Source: Haberlea rhodopensis (lineage: Eukaryota > Streptophyta > Magnoliopsida > Lamiales > Gesneriaceae). From it: DNA of 64,000 nt. Numbering within the stretch: position 1 is the stretch's first letter; every line of letters starts with the position of its first letter. Positions 36,629 through 48,336 of the stretch are shown here, in pieces. Below the pieces are notes generated by a model. That model saw nothing but the letters and a program-made list of their open reading frames with translations. It did no database searches and was not told the DNA's origin. Where the stretch lies: positions 62,001-126,000 of the forward strand of contig CAJQUN010000910.1 in assembly GCA_907163345.1 (NCBI GenBank), given 5' to 3'. The position numbers and the translations under genes were made by a program.

Positions 36629-37623
36629 TGCTATTAATAGTTAAATTAGCCGATAGATAGTTATAATTATAGGTACAAAAAAATCATCCAATACTTGTAT
36701 GAATTCATTCATTCTGGAATAGAGAAAGTGTACAATACAATCATTCTTCTTCGGCGATTAATCGAATGTGATAATATGAGTTCATCTTTTCTTTCAATAT
36801 TGAGCAATATTGGATTTTACATGGTATCAGTTAGCCAGCGATCTATGCTTCATTCTTCCCCACAATTTCTTTTTTGTTCTTTCTGTTTTTCTTTCTCCTA
36901 TTTTCTTCAATGGCAACCCCTACATCGAATTCAGATGATACCGCTCGTAATTCAATGACGGCACATTTGTTTATCCGGCAGAGGATTATTCTTCACCATT
37001 CTTCCTCCATCACGGTGACAATCCTGGTGCTCTTATTATGGGAGAAGTCTTCAATAATGAGAATTACATTTCTTGGTCAAAATCAGTACAAATGGCTTTT
37101 AGTGTAAAAAATAAATAATCTTTTCTTGATGGTTCACTCACTTGTCCATATGTTTCTTCGCCCATTTTGTATCTTGCATGGACTAGGAAAATAACCTTAT
37201 CTTGTCTTATCTTGGCTTCTTAATTCAATTTTGTAAAGAGATTTGTCAAAGTCTATTATATTTCACATCTGCTCATGAGGTTTTGGTAGAATTACGAACC
37301 CAATTCGCCAAAAGCGATGGTCCTCGTGTATTCCAGTTAGAGAAGCCTTTAAGTTCTATTCAACAAGGATCTCAATCTATAACCCAATATTACAATTTTT
37401 TTAAATCTATTTGGGAAAAGAATATGTGAGTTATAGGCCAATTTTCATATGTCATTGTGGTGCTATGACAAGCTGTTCTTGCAATATTCTCGAGTCCCTT
37501 TCGAATGCACAACAAATTGATAGTGTGTTAAAATTCCTCGTCGGTTTACATGACTCTTTGGTCCTATTCGAAGTCAAATATTTCTTTTGTGATATCGAGA
37601 AATTCTTTGTGTTAATCCCGGAT
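36629..37623 (+). pseudogene. Ty1/copia remnant (copia-4): short LTR plus broken gag
   Basis: A putative LTR of about 190 bp (36629-36820, tgctattaatag...ttttaca) abuts TGGTATCAG, the tRNA-Met primer site. A leader follows, then a gag start at 36910 (MATPTSNSDD). With frameshifts the reading gives HHGDNPGALIMGEVFNNENY, SWSKSVQMAFSVKNK, and RTQFAKSDGPRVFQLEK with GSQSITQYYNFFKSIW, the order of copia gag (UBN2/Retrotran_gag type). It is a different family from copia-1 to -3. The element is truncated at 37623 by a gypsy LTR; no pol is seen. Confidence 0.7.
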
Positions 37624-38296
37624 TGATTATGATCCTTAATGGATTTTTGTAGTAATTAGATAATTACGGTGTTAAGACTCCCGGAGATTTTATTCCGGTA
37701 TCGGGGTCGTTGGGCCAAAGGGTTGAGATTTATTCTCATTAAGGTGATAAACCTTGAAAATTATGGTTGTAGTGGGATCTGGGATCTGGGAGCTTTGGAT
37801 TGAGGTTGGTAATGAAAATAGTGAGTGGGAGATAATTATTGAACACATATGAATTTTAAAAATCAGGGTGCGAGTATTTGCAACTCGGGTTTTTGGAGCC
37901 TTGATACTATATATACAAAGTAGACTCGGTGTTCAATCAGTTGCATTTCGTTTCTCTCTCTCTCTCCCTCATGTTTCCTTTCCCTTCCCCTTTCCCCTCC
38001 TTTTTTCCTCTTGGAGCAAAATCGAGCAAGGCTCGATCTCGGAGCGAGATTTCTCAAAGATAATTTGGTAATCTTCTTCCCCTCGCATTTACCTTATTTT
38101 TGATTGTAATGTTGTAGTGTTTGAGCATGTGTAGAGTTGGGTATGAGTTTGTGGATTTTTTGAGATTTTTGGTTGTTGTGTTTTGGTAAGGATTTATGGT
38201 TCCTTGTTGAGATTTTGGGGTGTATTAGGTGTTGGGATTAATTTTCTGGGGGTTTTAGCTTGTAAAATGCCATTTTTGACTGTTATAGAGCTCGTC

Positions 38297-38507
38297 GATG
38301 GATCGGAAATGGGCTCGATCGATCGCGCGTCGTTAGCAGAATTTGACGACGATAAACAGTTTGCTCGATCGATCGAGAAGGTCGGGCGACCGATCGAGAA
38401 GGTCGGGCGATCGATCGAGAAATCTGCTCGGTCGATTGAGCGAAGACAAATTTGGGCATAAAATTTCTGGGGATCTCTATCGATTGAGTACCCTTGGCCG
38501 ATCGATC
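38297..38507. repeat. GATCGATC cluster D (gypsy LTR)
   Basis: Perfect copies at 38317, 38367, 38409 and 38500, with one- or two-base variants at 38297, 38388, 38430 and 38478. Spacings are 20, 50, 21, 21, 21, 48 and 22 bp; 38367-38437 is a four-unit array at exactly 21 bp. Confidence 0.9.
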
Positions 38508-38854
38508 GGGAGGCCATGTATTGTGAAAAATATTGTCTTGTTGTGGAATTGATGCATGCTTTGCCTGAGTCTTTTAAATGGTTAATCATCATGGTTGATG
38601 ATGTATTTGGAGGTTGCATGCGTACTTGTGTATGTGTTTGTGGGCACGATATTAATTGTGAGTTATTAATTGTGTTTAGCAAATAATTCACTGGATCTCG
38701 GGGCAATGGCAAGGGTTGGCTCTTGCTAATTGGATATAAGGTACGTGTAACGTACGAGCATAGTTAGATATATTATTGCCATGTGCATGAAAAATATATT
38801 GTTGTTGCAATCATTGTGATGTGCATTGAGGATTATGTGGTGCCGCTGTTGAGC

Positions 38855-38932
38855 GAGCAATGATTAATGTTGCCGCTGTTGAGCGAGCATTGGATTGTGA
38901 TACCGCCGTTGTTGAGCGAGCGATGGGACAGG
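38855..38932. repeat. GCCGCTGTTGAGCGAGC short tandem repeat
   Basis: Three copies of (t)gccg(c/t)(t)gttgagcgagc(a/g)atg at about 30-bp intervals. Its counterpart in the inverted gypsy LTR is at about 58985-59130, with four copies of the form cgcttcgacaa.gacagcggcatg. Confidence 0.75.
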
Positions 38933-39237
38933 ATGTGGGGAAAATGCGAAATAATTAATTGAGTTGTTTATGATTTCTGTAATCATTAGTGTAATGATTT
39001 AATCATATTTCATTATGAAATTGACATGGTAAGAATAGACATAGTTAATCAATGTATGATTAACCGATTTTGAAAATTTGATGGTTTTGGTTATCGTGAG
39101 AACAGGAACAACACGGAGAATCCCATATAATAACGATACTATACATGGAGTATCTTACATTTACAGTTTTATATTCTGTAAACTATGAATTGTGATATTG
39201 CGGTTATTGAGATGGTGTTATTGGTATGCTCACCCGT

Positions 39238-39253
39238 GGGGGGGGGGGGGGGG
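39238..39253. repeat. Poly-G tract (16 bp) in gypsy LTR
   Basis: An uninterrupted run of 16 G following 'cacccgt'. Length is probably unreliable. Confidence 0.85.
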
Positions 39254-39723
39254 CTGTTTATGTTGGGACAGGTGAACAGGCGCAACATTGGCTCTGGAGT
39301 TGAGTTCGGGCTGTAGATTGGGAATGCTCCCCGGGCTGATGTACCAATATTGGTAGTGAGTAGTATGCTTTATACATTAGATACACATTCATTTATTCAA
39401 TGCTCGTCTGTGAGCATCTAGATGTGTACATGGGCTGTATAAATATTATGAGTTTTTTCTCTTTTCATTTATGTCTTGCATGCAATTAATTAATGGAATT
39501 GCATGATGAATTGAGAATGTGAGATTGTTGCATTATGTAGTGTATACTAGTGTTAGTTGGATTGTATTGGGAATTGAATGAGAAAGGGGTTAATGACAAA
39601 AAATTTATAGTTGTCAGTGCATTGCTAGTGAAGCATGTATAAGAATTCCCAAATGGCATGAATGTATACACTAATTCAGGTGATAATGCACTAATAATGG
39701 GTTAAGGTAGCGAGGGTCTTACA

Positions 39724-40135
39724 TTAGTGGTATCAGAGCAGTGGTTTGCTCTTTGGACTGTTGAGGGCCTAAGAATGTGTGGATAGAAATGAGTAGCGCA
39801 TAGTTTATGCATGGTTGTAGTTAGTGTTGTGTGACACAATTATTTTGCATATGCCCATCTATGATATGAGATCATAAATGAAATATGTTATTGTTAACCA
39901 TTGTGGTTGCATGATCGTACGGAATACGATGTGAATGGTATATATGGAAATGATTTGCATTTTATGTATAAGTGCTAAGAAATCTGATTTTGTAGGAAAA
40001 TCAGGGAATGAGAAACGTGATGCACTGTCTGATGACAGAGAATGATAGACAGTGTGTGGTCGTCAATAGGTGACGGAAGATGATGTGATAACCAGGCATG
40101 ATTGCAATATGATTATGAGGATATAGGTAAAAGTA
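39724..40135 (+). mobile_element. Gypsy interior stub after the LTR
   Basis: Begins with the tRNA-Met primer site TGGTATCAGAGCA (39728) and continues as noncoding leader. No gag start is recognised before sequence similarity to the next element takes over near 40140, so the rest of this gypsy element is missing. Confidence 0.6.
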
Positions 40136-40149
40136 TAGTTTTTTTTTCC

Positions 40150-40750
40150 AATTTTTATCGACGAGGGGTAGTTCTTGAGGAAATCAATCCCTGTTCGAGA
40201 AGAAAAATAAAGAGCCCGATCTCTTTCTTATTTAATTGAAAAAAGCAGTGAAAGAGCTCAGGAGTAGGAGTAAAGCCCAAAAAGGAGAGAACTATGAAGC
40301 AGCCTGCCAACAGCCTATAACTATTGGGGAACAGTTGACTGAGATAAACGGAGAAATAGGAGGCTACTTCGACAAAAAGGGGGGGGTATAGGAAAGCGAA
40401 GACCTTATCAGAGTTAGTCTATATAAAAAGGAAAATAGCCTTTAGGGGGCAAGTGGGAACGAGATCCCGAAGGGGAGCAATAATAGAACTCCCCTCAGAA
40501 ATCTCCCACTTAGTACGAATGTTAGTCAGATGCTGATCTGATTTAATCCCAGATTCAAAAATTTCGAACCAAAGAATGTGGGCCTTCCCTAAATCTCGCT
40601 CTGTAGCAGCTCGCTCCTCGTCTCTACGAGCAGCTGAGGCAGCGAAAGAGCTGAGTGTCTCCTCGCTATCAGAGGAGAGGGACTAATAACACCCTCCTCA
40701 TTGAACTTTTCTATCGCCTTTAACGAGAAGTCATCTGAAGAAGAAGCCAT
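40150..40750 (-). pseudogene. Putative gypsy-type transposase (Transposase_28-like) fragment
   Basis: From 40750 the minus strand starts MASSSDDFSLKAIEKFNEEG. After a frameshift near 40640 it reads ARRDEERAATERDLGKAHIL and EGSSIIAPLRDLVP, then, past a stop near 40428, YPPLFVEVASYFSVYLSQLF, NSYRLLAGCFIV and PTPELFHCFFQL. The 'PLxxFxxExxxxxxxxxxQLxPNSxRxLxGF' layout matches the domain called 'putative gypsy type transposase' (PF04195), found in plant gypsy-related elements. The gene is cut off near 40150. The role of this domain is not established. Identification is from remembered family layout. Confidence 0.55.
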
Positions 40751-40999
40751 ACTTGATAGATAGAAGCTGGAGGTTATCAAAGAAAAGTTGTCGTCTAGTG
40801 CTAGCTCGGAAGCAGAATGCATCAAAGTGAAATAAATGAAAAGAGTTATAGATAGGACCATGTGAATAGTCGTTAAATCGCGCCATCCGAAATAATTGAA
40901 TGGACGGTTATAAATATGCCTCGGGAAACGAAACGTCGCACGGCATTTGAAATATTTTAAGCGAGAAAAAAGAGCGGCAAAAATCCCTGAGCAGGTCAA

Positions 41000-41660
41000 T
41001 ATTAGGATTTTACCCGAAGACAATAAAACAAGACTTCAACGATCTCGTCTTGCTTTACTTCAATGGGGTGATGTGATGTCATATGACATATTGACATTCT
41101 CGGGTAAAATCCTCTCAAGAACCGAACCGTCATGTACCGCACAGAGTGGTACCGAACAGGATGAATACCGAGCACATGGTAGCCGAAAGGTGTTAAACCC
41201 TCATCGGGATTCTAGTCAAAGATTAGCAGAAGACACGGTGATAACCAACAAATTAAACGGCGATGATAAATGTGCATTAATGGGGTGCAGATTTTTCGGA
41301 CATACTCGCCACATTACCGCCACAATCTAAGGAGATGGGTTCCTAAACTTTCCCACCAAGTAAACACATGAATCGAGCCTATAAATACCCGCTGAGAGTC
41401 TCATTTGAAGGGTTGGACTTTTTATGCATAAAAGACTCCGAAGAGAGCATACATATTCTGTTCGGTCATCTCTGTTATTTTTTCAGATATTCTTGTGTAA
41501 TAATTCTGTGGACATATATTGTATCAAAAGTCCTGTAATAAATCGAGATTGTGATAGTACAAATTATACTGGACTAGGTCCCGTGGTTTTCCTTCAATTC
41601 GAGGGTTTTTCACGTAAAAATCTTGGTGTCTTTCCTTTATTTTTCATAAACACTTGATTC
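41000..41660 (+). repeat. LTR-like block (unclassified retroelement)
   Basis: A TATA-like sequence (cctataaatacccgc, about 41378) is followed by about 250 bp ending in 'ggtcccgtggttttcc...gggtttttcacgtaaaaatcttggtgtc', a form common at the U5 end of plant LTRs. No primer site or polyprotein follows, and no target duplication was found, so it could be a solo or truncated LTR. An open frame of 127 codons across its left part (40947-41330) looks like chance. Confidence 0.4.
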
Positions 41661-42237
41661 TACCAAATACGTAAAAATAAGGAAAGCATCATATACGAAA
41701 GAAACCAAACCTAATAATAGATAGACGAAAGAAACGTGTATAATGAATCGAAAATGAAAAAAAGTTGAAATCGATCCATAAATATTTTGAGAGTTTCAAT
41801 CCAAATACAGTACAAAACCAAACCCTCCCGAAAGCGAACAAAACCATATTATTTAATTTTTAAACAAACTATTTATTATCATTTTTTAAGAAACTTTCAA
41901 ATTCTGGATTTAATTTTTTACTTTAAATAAATAAAAATATTACGAAAAAGAAATAATAATACTCATAATAAGGTTTTCCATTTGAACCCAGCATAGATCG
42001 AACGCAAACATCATATTATATTATTGTTGTTGTTATTATTATTTGTTTGATCTTATTTAAATAATTTGACCTAATAACTTTTCATTTTTATAAAATCTCA
42101 GCATTTGAGGACCATTCCACAAAACGCAGAACCTAATCACTCTACAAAGTTGATATGAATAAACAACCAAGTTAAAAAAAAATTGCAATTTAGGCTTAGG
42201 TTGCATTTGGATGGAAGGATTTGATTTGGAGGATATG

Positions 42238-42335
42238 ATTTTTTTATTTTTTTTAGGGGAAGGGGGAGGACTCGAACCCGAGACATTTACATTGGGAAAT
42301 AGATGACAACCACTATGTCAAGACATTGTTGTCAT
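42238..42335 (-). repeat. tRNA-derived SINE-like copy a
   Basis: On the minus strand: an A-box-like 'tgacatagtggttgtca', 'tctatttcccaatgtaaatg', and a B-box ggttcgagtcc (42268-42278, fitting GGTTCGANTCC), then CT-rich sequence and an A-rich tail. Same order as copy b at 42651-42747, in the opposite orientation. Confidence 0.55.
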
Positions 42336-42650
42336 TTGAAGGAAATGATTTAAAAACTAATCATTTAATATTCATAGGTTTGAAATGACATGTAATATGT
42401 TGAAATTTTAAATCTTTACAAAATGCAAAGAAAGATGTATTGAAAAAGAAAGAAATTTGAAATATCTGGTTTTTACACAAACATAAATGTGAAGAATTTG
42501 AAATCACTCATTTCAAATTCTTCAATCCAGACACAACCTTATATAAGTTTAAATAGGCAACACATTTTATATAAATTTCATTTAGGAGATATAAAAATAA
42601 TCTATCTTATTTTATTTTCCCCCCAAAAATAAGTAAATAATTCTAGTTGA

Positions 42651-42747
42651 CAACAAGGTTTTGGCTTAGTGATTGTCATCTATTTCCCAAAATAAGAGGT
42701 ATCGAGCTAGAGTCCTACCCCTCCCCCTAAAAAATTAAAAAAATTCT
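42651..42747 (+). repeat. tRNA-derived SINE-like copy b
   Basis: Plus strand: 'ttggcttagtgattgtca' (A-box-like), 'tctatttcccaaaataagag', degenerate B-box gctagagtcc, CCCCTCCCCC, A-rich tail. About 80% similar to copy a by eye. Confidence 0.55.
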
Positions 42748-43646
42748 ATTTGGAACACCCTCGTACTTTTGTTTTTGGACTTTATTTTCATAATTATTTA
42801 ATTTAAAAATATATCTTTTTCATCCTTATTGTCAACCAACTACATATATTTTCTTATTACTTATAAATATTATATATTCTTTATAATTTGAGTAATCTAT
42901 ATCATCAAAAATATTTCATATAAAATACAATTCATGAATTATAATATTTATGTATATATTGATTTTATATAGTTATATGTTAGTTTAATATTTATTATCA
43001 TACGTTTTACCATTTTAATTTACTTTGTATGATTTCAAAATAATATATAAAAATAAGATACAACTTATACATATCTTTCAATCATCTCAACAATAAAAAA
43101 TCATTTTTGACTATTTCTCCAAACAGACTTATTTTTATTTTTAATACAACAAAATTTGAACTTCCAAATAAACACTAATTTCCAAAAAAATACATAAAAA
43201 CTATTTCTCCAAAAAACAAACAAAAAAAAAAAAAAAATTGAAACAAAAGTAAGAAAAGCAACACGCCAATACCATCACTTTTACGGACTCATGTAAATTA
43301 GTTATTTTTAGGATAATCAACAAAAGGATGGCACATGTTATACATACACTAACTTCACCTTTGCAATCCCATTAATGAAGGTTTCAAGCACAAGATGCAT
43401 TAAGCTTTGCCCACTTCCAAACATAAAACTTGAAGGAAAAAAAGTAGAGAAATCCTCAAGAAGAATCCAAAAGTACATACACGAGAGAACTGAATGCAAA
43501 AATAAGGTTCACATACGACTTAACAAATCGCTGCACGATTCCATCCTGGGTGTTTTTTAGCAGTTACAATTTAGTAACAGTGAAGTTTTTGTGCATCTGC
43601 ACGCTCCCTCGCAAGAGTGAACCGAATCGTATATTGGATTGATCGC

Positions 43647-46600
43647 TCAATGAATATGCTTCTTATGTGCAGACACGTAGTGGCGTATGACTTCCATTGC
43701 CAACTGATGAGCATTCTTATCTTGGAGTCTTGCAAGAGCATCCATGGCTTCAAAGGTCTCCTTGTCCGCAAAGAGTTTCAAGTTATAGCGCGAAGTTGAT
43801 AGTGGTATTCCTTCCCATTTATCCACCATCCCCAAAAGCTTCTCCTTTCCCTGGACAATGATTTTAGGTCACTTGAATTCTTGAAATAGCAATCAATTCA
43901 TATTCAATCAGATAATATGACCAGCGGAGCCAAAGGGTATTATTGTCATTTACACAAAAATAGGATTTCACTATCTAAATTTTTTCGATTTTCAACTCAG
44001 TTTCCTGGTTCAGCCGCTGCGAAATATGGGCTAAGCAGATTCTTGAAAATGTTTTGAGCTAATGTAATTTTGTAGCCTTGTATTATCATGACTCACCATG
44101 CGAACTGTGAAGTCACCAAATGATTCTTTAGAGAGTCGTTTGCGTTTCCAGTAGTAAAATAGAGGTTCAAGAACTTCCTCAAGATTATGAAGCTTAACCT
44201 TATCCTTGAACGCTTTTGCTAACGACGTTTGGTTTGGATTTCCACCAAGCCATATCTGTACCACAGATGTAGTAGCACTTGTTTCGATGAAAGAATTTCA
44301 GGATTCAGTTACATCAATGTGGTGACTTAGTTTACCTGGTAACTATTTGGGCCATCACCAACCAACCCGAGCTCAGCCATGTACGGTCTAACACAACCAT
44401 TGGGGCAACCTGTTATCCTTATTACCACGGATTCATTATACTTGAGACCAATCTGAAATGAGAATGGTTTTTTATCGACAAGCCTCAAATCACAACTCGA
44501 GTTGTTGTATTGGAGTTTCTGTGTATTTTACGTTTATACTGGTGAAAAGAAAGAGGTGGAAGATTTACCTTCTCAAATACAGCTCGAATTCTCTTCAAGA
44601 TGTCAGGTATTCCTCGTTCAGCTTCTGTAATAGCCAATGGACAAAGAGGAAAAGCTGGGCATGCCATTGCTGTCAAGTTGAGAGGATCTACAAACCTTGG
44701 TTGCTGTTCAAATAAAAAAATTGTTTATATAGCCTCCTCAGAACTAAAAAAAAAGGTGTCACAGATTTCGAATGCATCTCCCTTCCCACTGTCTTCTTGC
44801 TTCAGACCAGACGTGTTTTTAGATGAAATACTGGATATTCAGTTGCACAAGCTAGATTGGAACATTGTAATTTTGGAATTCACAAATGTATTAGTACGTT
44901 CCCAGGTATGAGACACTTGTCAGTATCTGAATTTATAGAGCTACTATGTTCATGAATTAAACGATTGCCAAATATAACGAGACAAATAGCTGGTTTTTGC
45001 CAAACACAGGACAAATACTCTTAAAAATTTTACAGCGAAGTGTATATAAAAGCTAAATTCTAAATACGTTGTACCAGTAGACCACCCTGAGCAAGAGCTG
45101 TAGTGATGGGGCGCTTCCATGCTTGCCGGATGTCACACAAGATAATATTCTGGTTTGGTGTGATACGAACATTCAAATTATACTTCTCAATAATTTCCCT
45201 TAAAACTGTCTTCGTTGTTCCCTTGACTCGGCCGTTATCCACATGAAGACCACAAAATAAACCACCATCTCCCTGTAAAACTAGCATTTGAACAATCAAT
45301 TACGGAAAACACCAGTCACTTGATAGAAGGATTTAAAAAATCACATGATGGCGAAGATAAAAAAAACTCTCGTTATAGCTTATAGCTTCGTGTCTTGAAT
45401 TGTCAAGCTAACCTGCTCATGCCATCCCAGATAGCTTTTAAATTCCCACTCGGGTAACTCATGGCAAGGTTTAAACTTCTTCCCATAGTATTGCTCGATC
45501 ACACCTCTGAACTTTTCGATCCCCCATGAACTAAGTAAGTATTTCATTCTACTATACTTTCGATCATCTCTTCTTCCATTTTCTCTCTGTGTGACAGCAA
45601 TAGCCTTGACTGCATATAATATATCGTGTGTCGGCACATAACCCAATGGTTCTGCCAATCGAGGGAAAGTAGATTCCAACCTATGTGTTCTTCCCATCCC
45701 ACCACCAACCTGCAAATATTATCATTTACAACCACCAGGTCTCAGAAAATAGCAACTACTAATTTCTGTGTTTAAAAAAAAAAAAGAAAAGAAAAAAGAG
45801 ATGTTTACATATATGTTAAAGCCATGTGGCTCCCCATCAGCATTAGATACAACGACAACTCCAATATCATTCGTAAAAAGATCCACCGAGTTGTCTGTCG
45901 GAACAGTGACCGCAATCTTGAACTTTCTTGGCATGAACTGCGGTCCATAGATGGGCTCAGGCGAATCAGGAAAATTTGTACCATTGGAGTTATCGTTCCG
46001 AGCCTTCACTACTTCTGATGATTCGGCGGACATGAATTGTTCTCCATCCACCCACATATCGTAATAAAACCCCGACTGTGGGGTTAAAAGTGCAGCAATG
46101 TCTTCCGCAGTTTTCTGTGCTAAAACATAATCTTTTCTTAAAAATGGGGCCGCCGGGGCAAGGACATTCCTATTGAGATCACCACAAGCACCAAGAGTCG
46201 AGCCCATGCTCTTAATGATTGTACTCATAACTGTCTTAAGATCTTTTTTCAAGACACCATGGAGCTGAAACGTTTGCCTGGTCGTCAAACGAAGTGTTCC
46301 AATCCCGAACTGATCAGCTAGATCATCCATAACCAGATAGAGTTTGTTTGAAACTTTTCCACTAGGGTTCTTTGTACGAAGCATAAACGAGTAAGACCTT
46401 GTGCCACGTTCATCTCGATTATACTGTTGATAGCTACCATGAAACTTGATTATTTGTGTAGCAGCTTCATTCACATTTGGCAAATCAGTTAACAACTCCT
46501 CGTTGAGAGGATATCTTATGAATTTACTGTGCTCTTTAACGATTTCGACCTTACTGCGTTTATGCTCGACTGAAGTATCTGGTTTAAGAGGCTGCAAAAA

Positions 46601-47753
46601 ATCATAAAATAATAAATGCATGCATTAACTGCATCGAAGTCAAATCAGTTGGAAAGAAGAATGATCCCACAAAAGCAGAGGTAAGAAAAACGAAGTAAGA
46701 TAAGTCAGATTAAATAAAAAACAAGTCGCGGGACAAATATAATCAATACGTTGTTTAATACATGAATCAAGATTGTCATTACTTGAAATGCTAAGTCTTG
46801 CAAATAAAGTGAGATCATTACATATACGCTAAAACAGCGTCTGGAAATTGGCTTGCAGAACAAAAGTATAATCAATAAATTGCTCAGTACATGAATCAAG
46901 ATCATCATTTCTTGAAATGCAAAAGTACTGCAATAATGAAGCGAGATCAACACATAAACTCAAACAGCAGCTGAAAATTCACCCGATTGGATGAACGAAT
47001 ATTACAATGGTAATGTATAGCGCAGAGTACATTACAACAATTTGGAACAGAAAAAATATATAAAATAACACCATATCATCATGAAAACAGTATTCATATA
47101 TGCAGTAATATCTAATGTATTACAACCCAGCATGATCGAAACAGGAATGAACTACATCTTGTAATTGTTTAGAAAAATTACACAAATTTGAAATTTTTCC
47201 ATGAAGTAGGCGGGCAGCAACCTCCCCTTTTCTCGAGTGTCACTGGCAATGTAATTATTCTTACTTTCATCAACCAAAAACAAAAATTAATTGCACGCAA
47301 TTTACATCCACTCCCCAAAACAAAAAATAATAATAATAATATATTTATTCATGAACTTAAAGAGTAAAAACTCCCACCTTTCAAGGAATTAGTTTTGCAT
47401 AAGGTAACTCAACCCAAAAAGCGAGGATGAACAATCTATAAACTTCGTAAAGGAAAAAAATCCAAAATACGACAAACCCCTAGCGTAAATGGCAGAAATA
47501 AGAGATCCTTTACAGAACAACGACTATTGAAAAACAAAAAAAAACGAATTGCTACCGTGGAAACAGCTTTAATGGTAGTGGCCAAACCGACATACGAAGG
47601 GGATGATGCGCGAGAAACTTGGGGGAATGTTTGGGGGAATTTTGTAAGCAGAATCAAACTGGATGCGTTCTTTAAGCCACTAAAGCTTCTAGCAATCTGC
47701 AGCTTCGGATCCTTGGCGATTGCCGCGTTAGCTGCCCCAAACGACGTCGTCAT
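43647..47753 (-). CDS. SIR: Ferredoxin-dependent sulfite reductase, plastidial (8 exons, intact)
   Basis: Reduces sulfite to sulfide with six electrons from ferredoxin in the plastid, the step before cysteine synthesis. Exons (minus strand): 47753-47556, 46591-45809, 45709-45413, 45272-45075, 44703-44569, 44452-44336, 44255-44097, 43850-43647; all introns have GT...AG borders and all junctions fall between codons. Total 696 codons, similar to other plant SIRs. Residues 1-66 ([17 protein letters not shown]) are serine-rich and acid-poor, a plausible transit peptide. The mature part contains [33 protein letters not shown] and [12 protein letters not shown]. The siroheme/4Fe-4S cysteines are C507-x5-C513 (CPAFPLC) and C553-x3-C557 (CPNGC). 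The start at 47753 is chosen over an upstream in-frame Met at 47783 because MTTSFG is the family's usual beginning. No lesion is seen. Intron 1 is 964 bp. Confidence 0.96.
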
Positions 47754-48148
47754 GCTGGGTAAAACACTCCCTTCCACACGCACAAAAAAAAAAACCTTGT
47801 ATCAGAAAAGGGAAGGTAGGGTTTCGATCGATTGCGTGATATTTTTGGTTGAAATTGCAGTAGAAATGACGATGAACCGGAGGTTACGAGTGGGTCACGG
47901 ACTGTAATGTGGCTGACACGAATTGCAGTTTGTGTTCTTTTTTTCTTTGCTCTTCCACGCTCTCCATCCACGCTTGTCCGGCACGCTTAATATTAATTTA
48001 GAGAAAATTTCGGGCCGATATCATTAAGTAAAAGGTTTTTCGGCCCAGTCATCCAATAAAAAGTTCTTTCAACTAAGTCCATTTTTGAATACAATGACCA
48101 AACTAACCACACTTATGAAAATACTCTACAGCGCATAAATAATTTTTA

Positions 48149-48336
48149 CATGCACCGCGAGAATAATTTTAAATGCACCGAATGACTCATTTTCACATGC
48201 ACCGAGTTAGTAATTTTACATGCACCGCATGACTCATTTTCACATGCACCGAGTGAGTAATTTTACATGCACCACATGAGTCAATTTTTACATGCACCGA
48301 GTGAGTAATTTTACATGCACCGAGTGAGTAATTTTA
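48149..48336. repeat. 24-bp minisatellite upstream of SIR
   Basis: Eight copies of (c/a)atgcacc starting at 48149, 48172, 48196, 48219, 48243, 48266, 48291 and 48314 (period 23-25 bp). Units read 'attttacatgcaccgagtgagta' or 'tcattttcacatgcaccgcatgac'. Three junctions create TGACTCA/TGAGTCA. It lies 0.4-0.6 kb upstream of the SIR start codon. Confidence 0.88.

Larger units (their letters stand above)
37624..39723 (+). repeat. Ty3/gypsy LTR, about 2.1 kb
   Basis: Ends in gagggtcttaca, followed by ttag and TGGTATCAGAGC, as a 5' LTR does. The start is uncertain by a few bases (tgattatgatcc or tgatccttaatgg). Contains a GATCGATC array (38297-38507), a GCCGCTGTTGAGCGAG repeat (38855-38932) and a run of 16 G (39238-39253). 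Same architecture as 58424-60432. A CT-rich tract near 37950-38010 and a TATA-like 'actatatatacaaag' at about 37906 suggest the promoter. Confidence 0.8.
41661..43370. other. AT-rich intergenic DNA with two SINE-like copies
   Basis: No gene seen. Mostly A/T runs (poly-A at about 43219-43236). Holds the two tRNA-derived SINE-like sequences listed separately. Confidence 0.7.

Noticed and set aside
40947..41330. Open frame of 127 codons near the LTR-like block
   Set aside because: Mixed composition without recognisable domain; probably chance.
40740..41660. Possible endogenous pararetrovirus promoter region
   Set aside because: No movement protein, coat or RT sequence of that kind nearby; TATA and U5-like ends fit an ordinary LTR better.
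42238..42747. Functional tRNA genes
   Set aside because: B-box and A-box-like sequences are present but no cloverleaf or acceptor stem can be formed; they fit SINE remnants.
44458..44911. Plus-strand open frames across SIR
   Set aside because: Antisense shadows and intron readings of the SIR gene.
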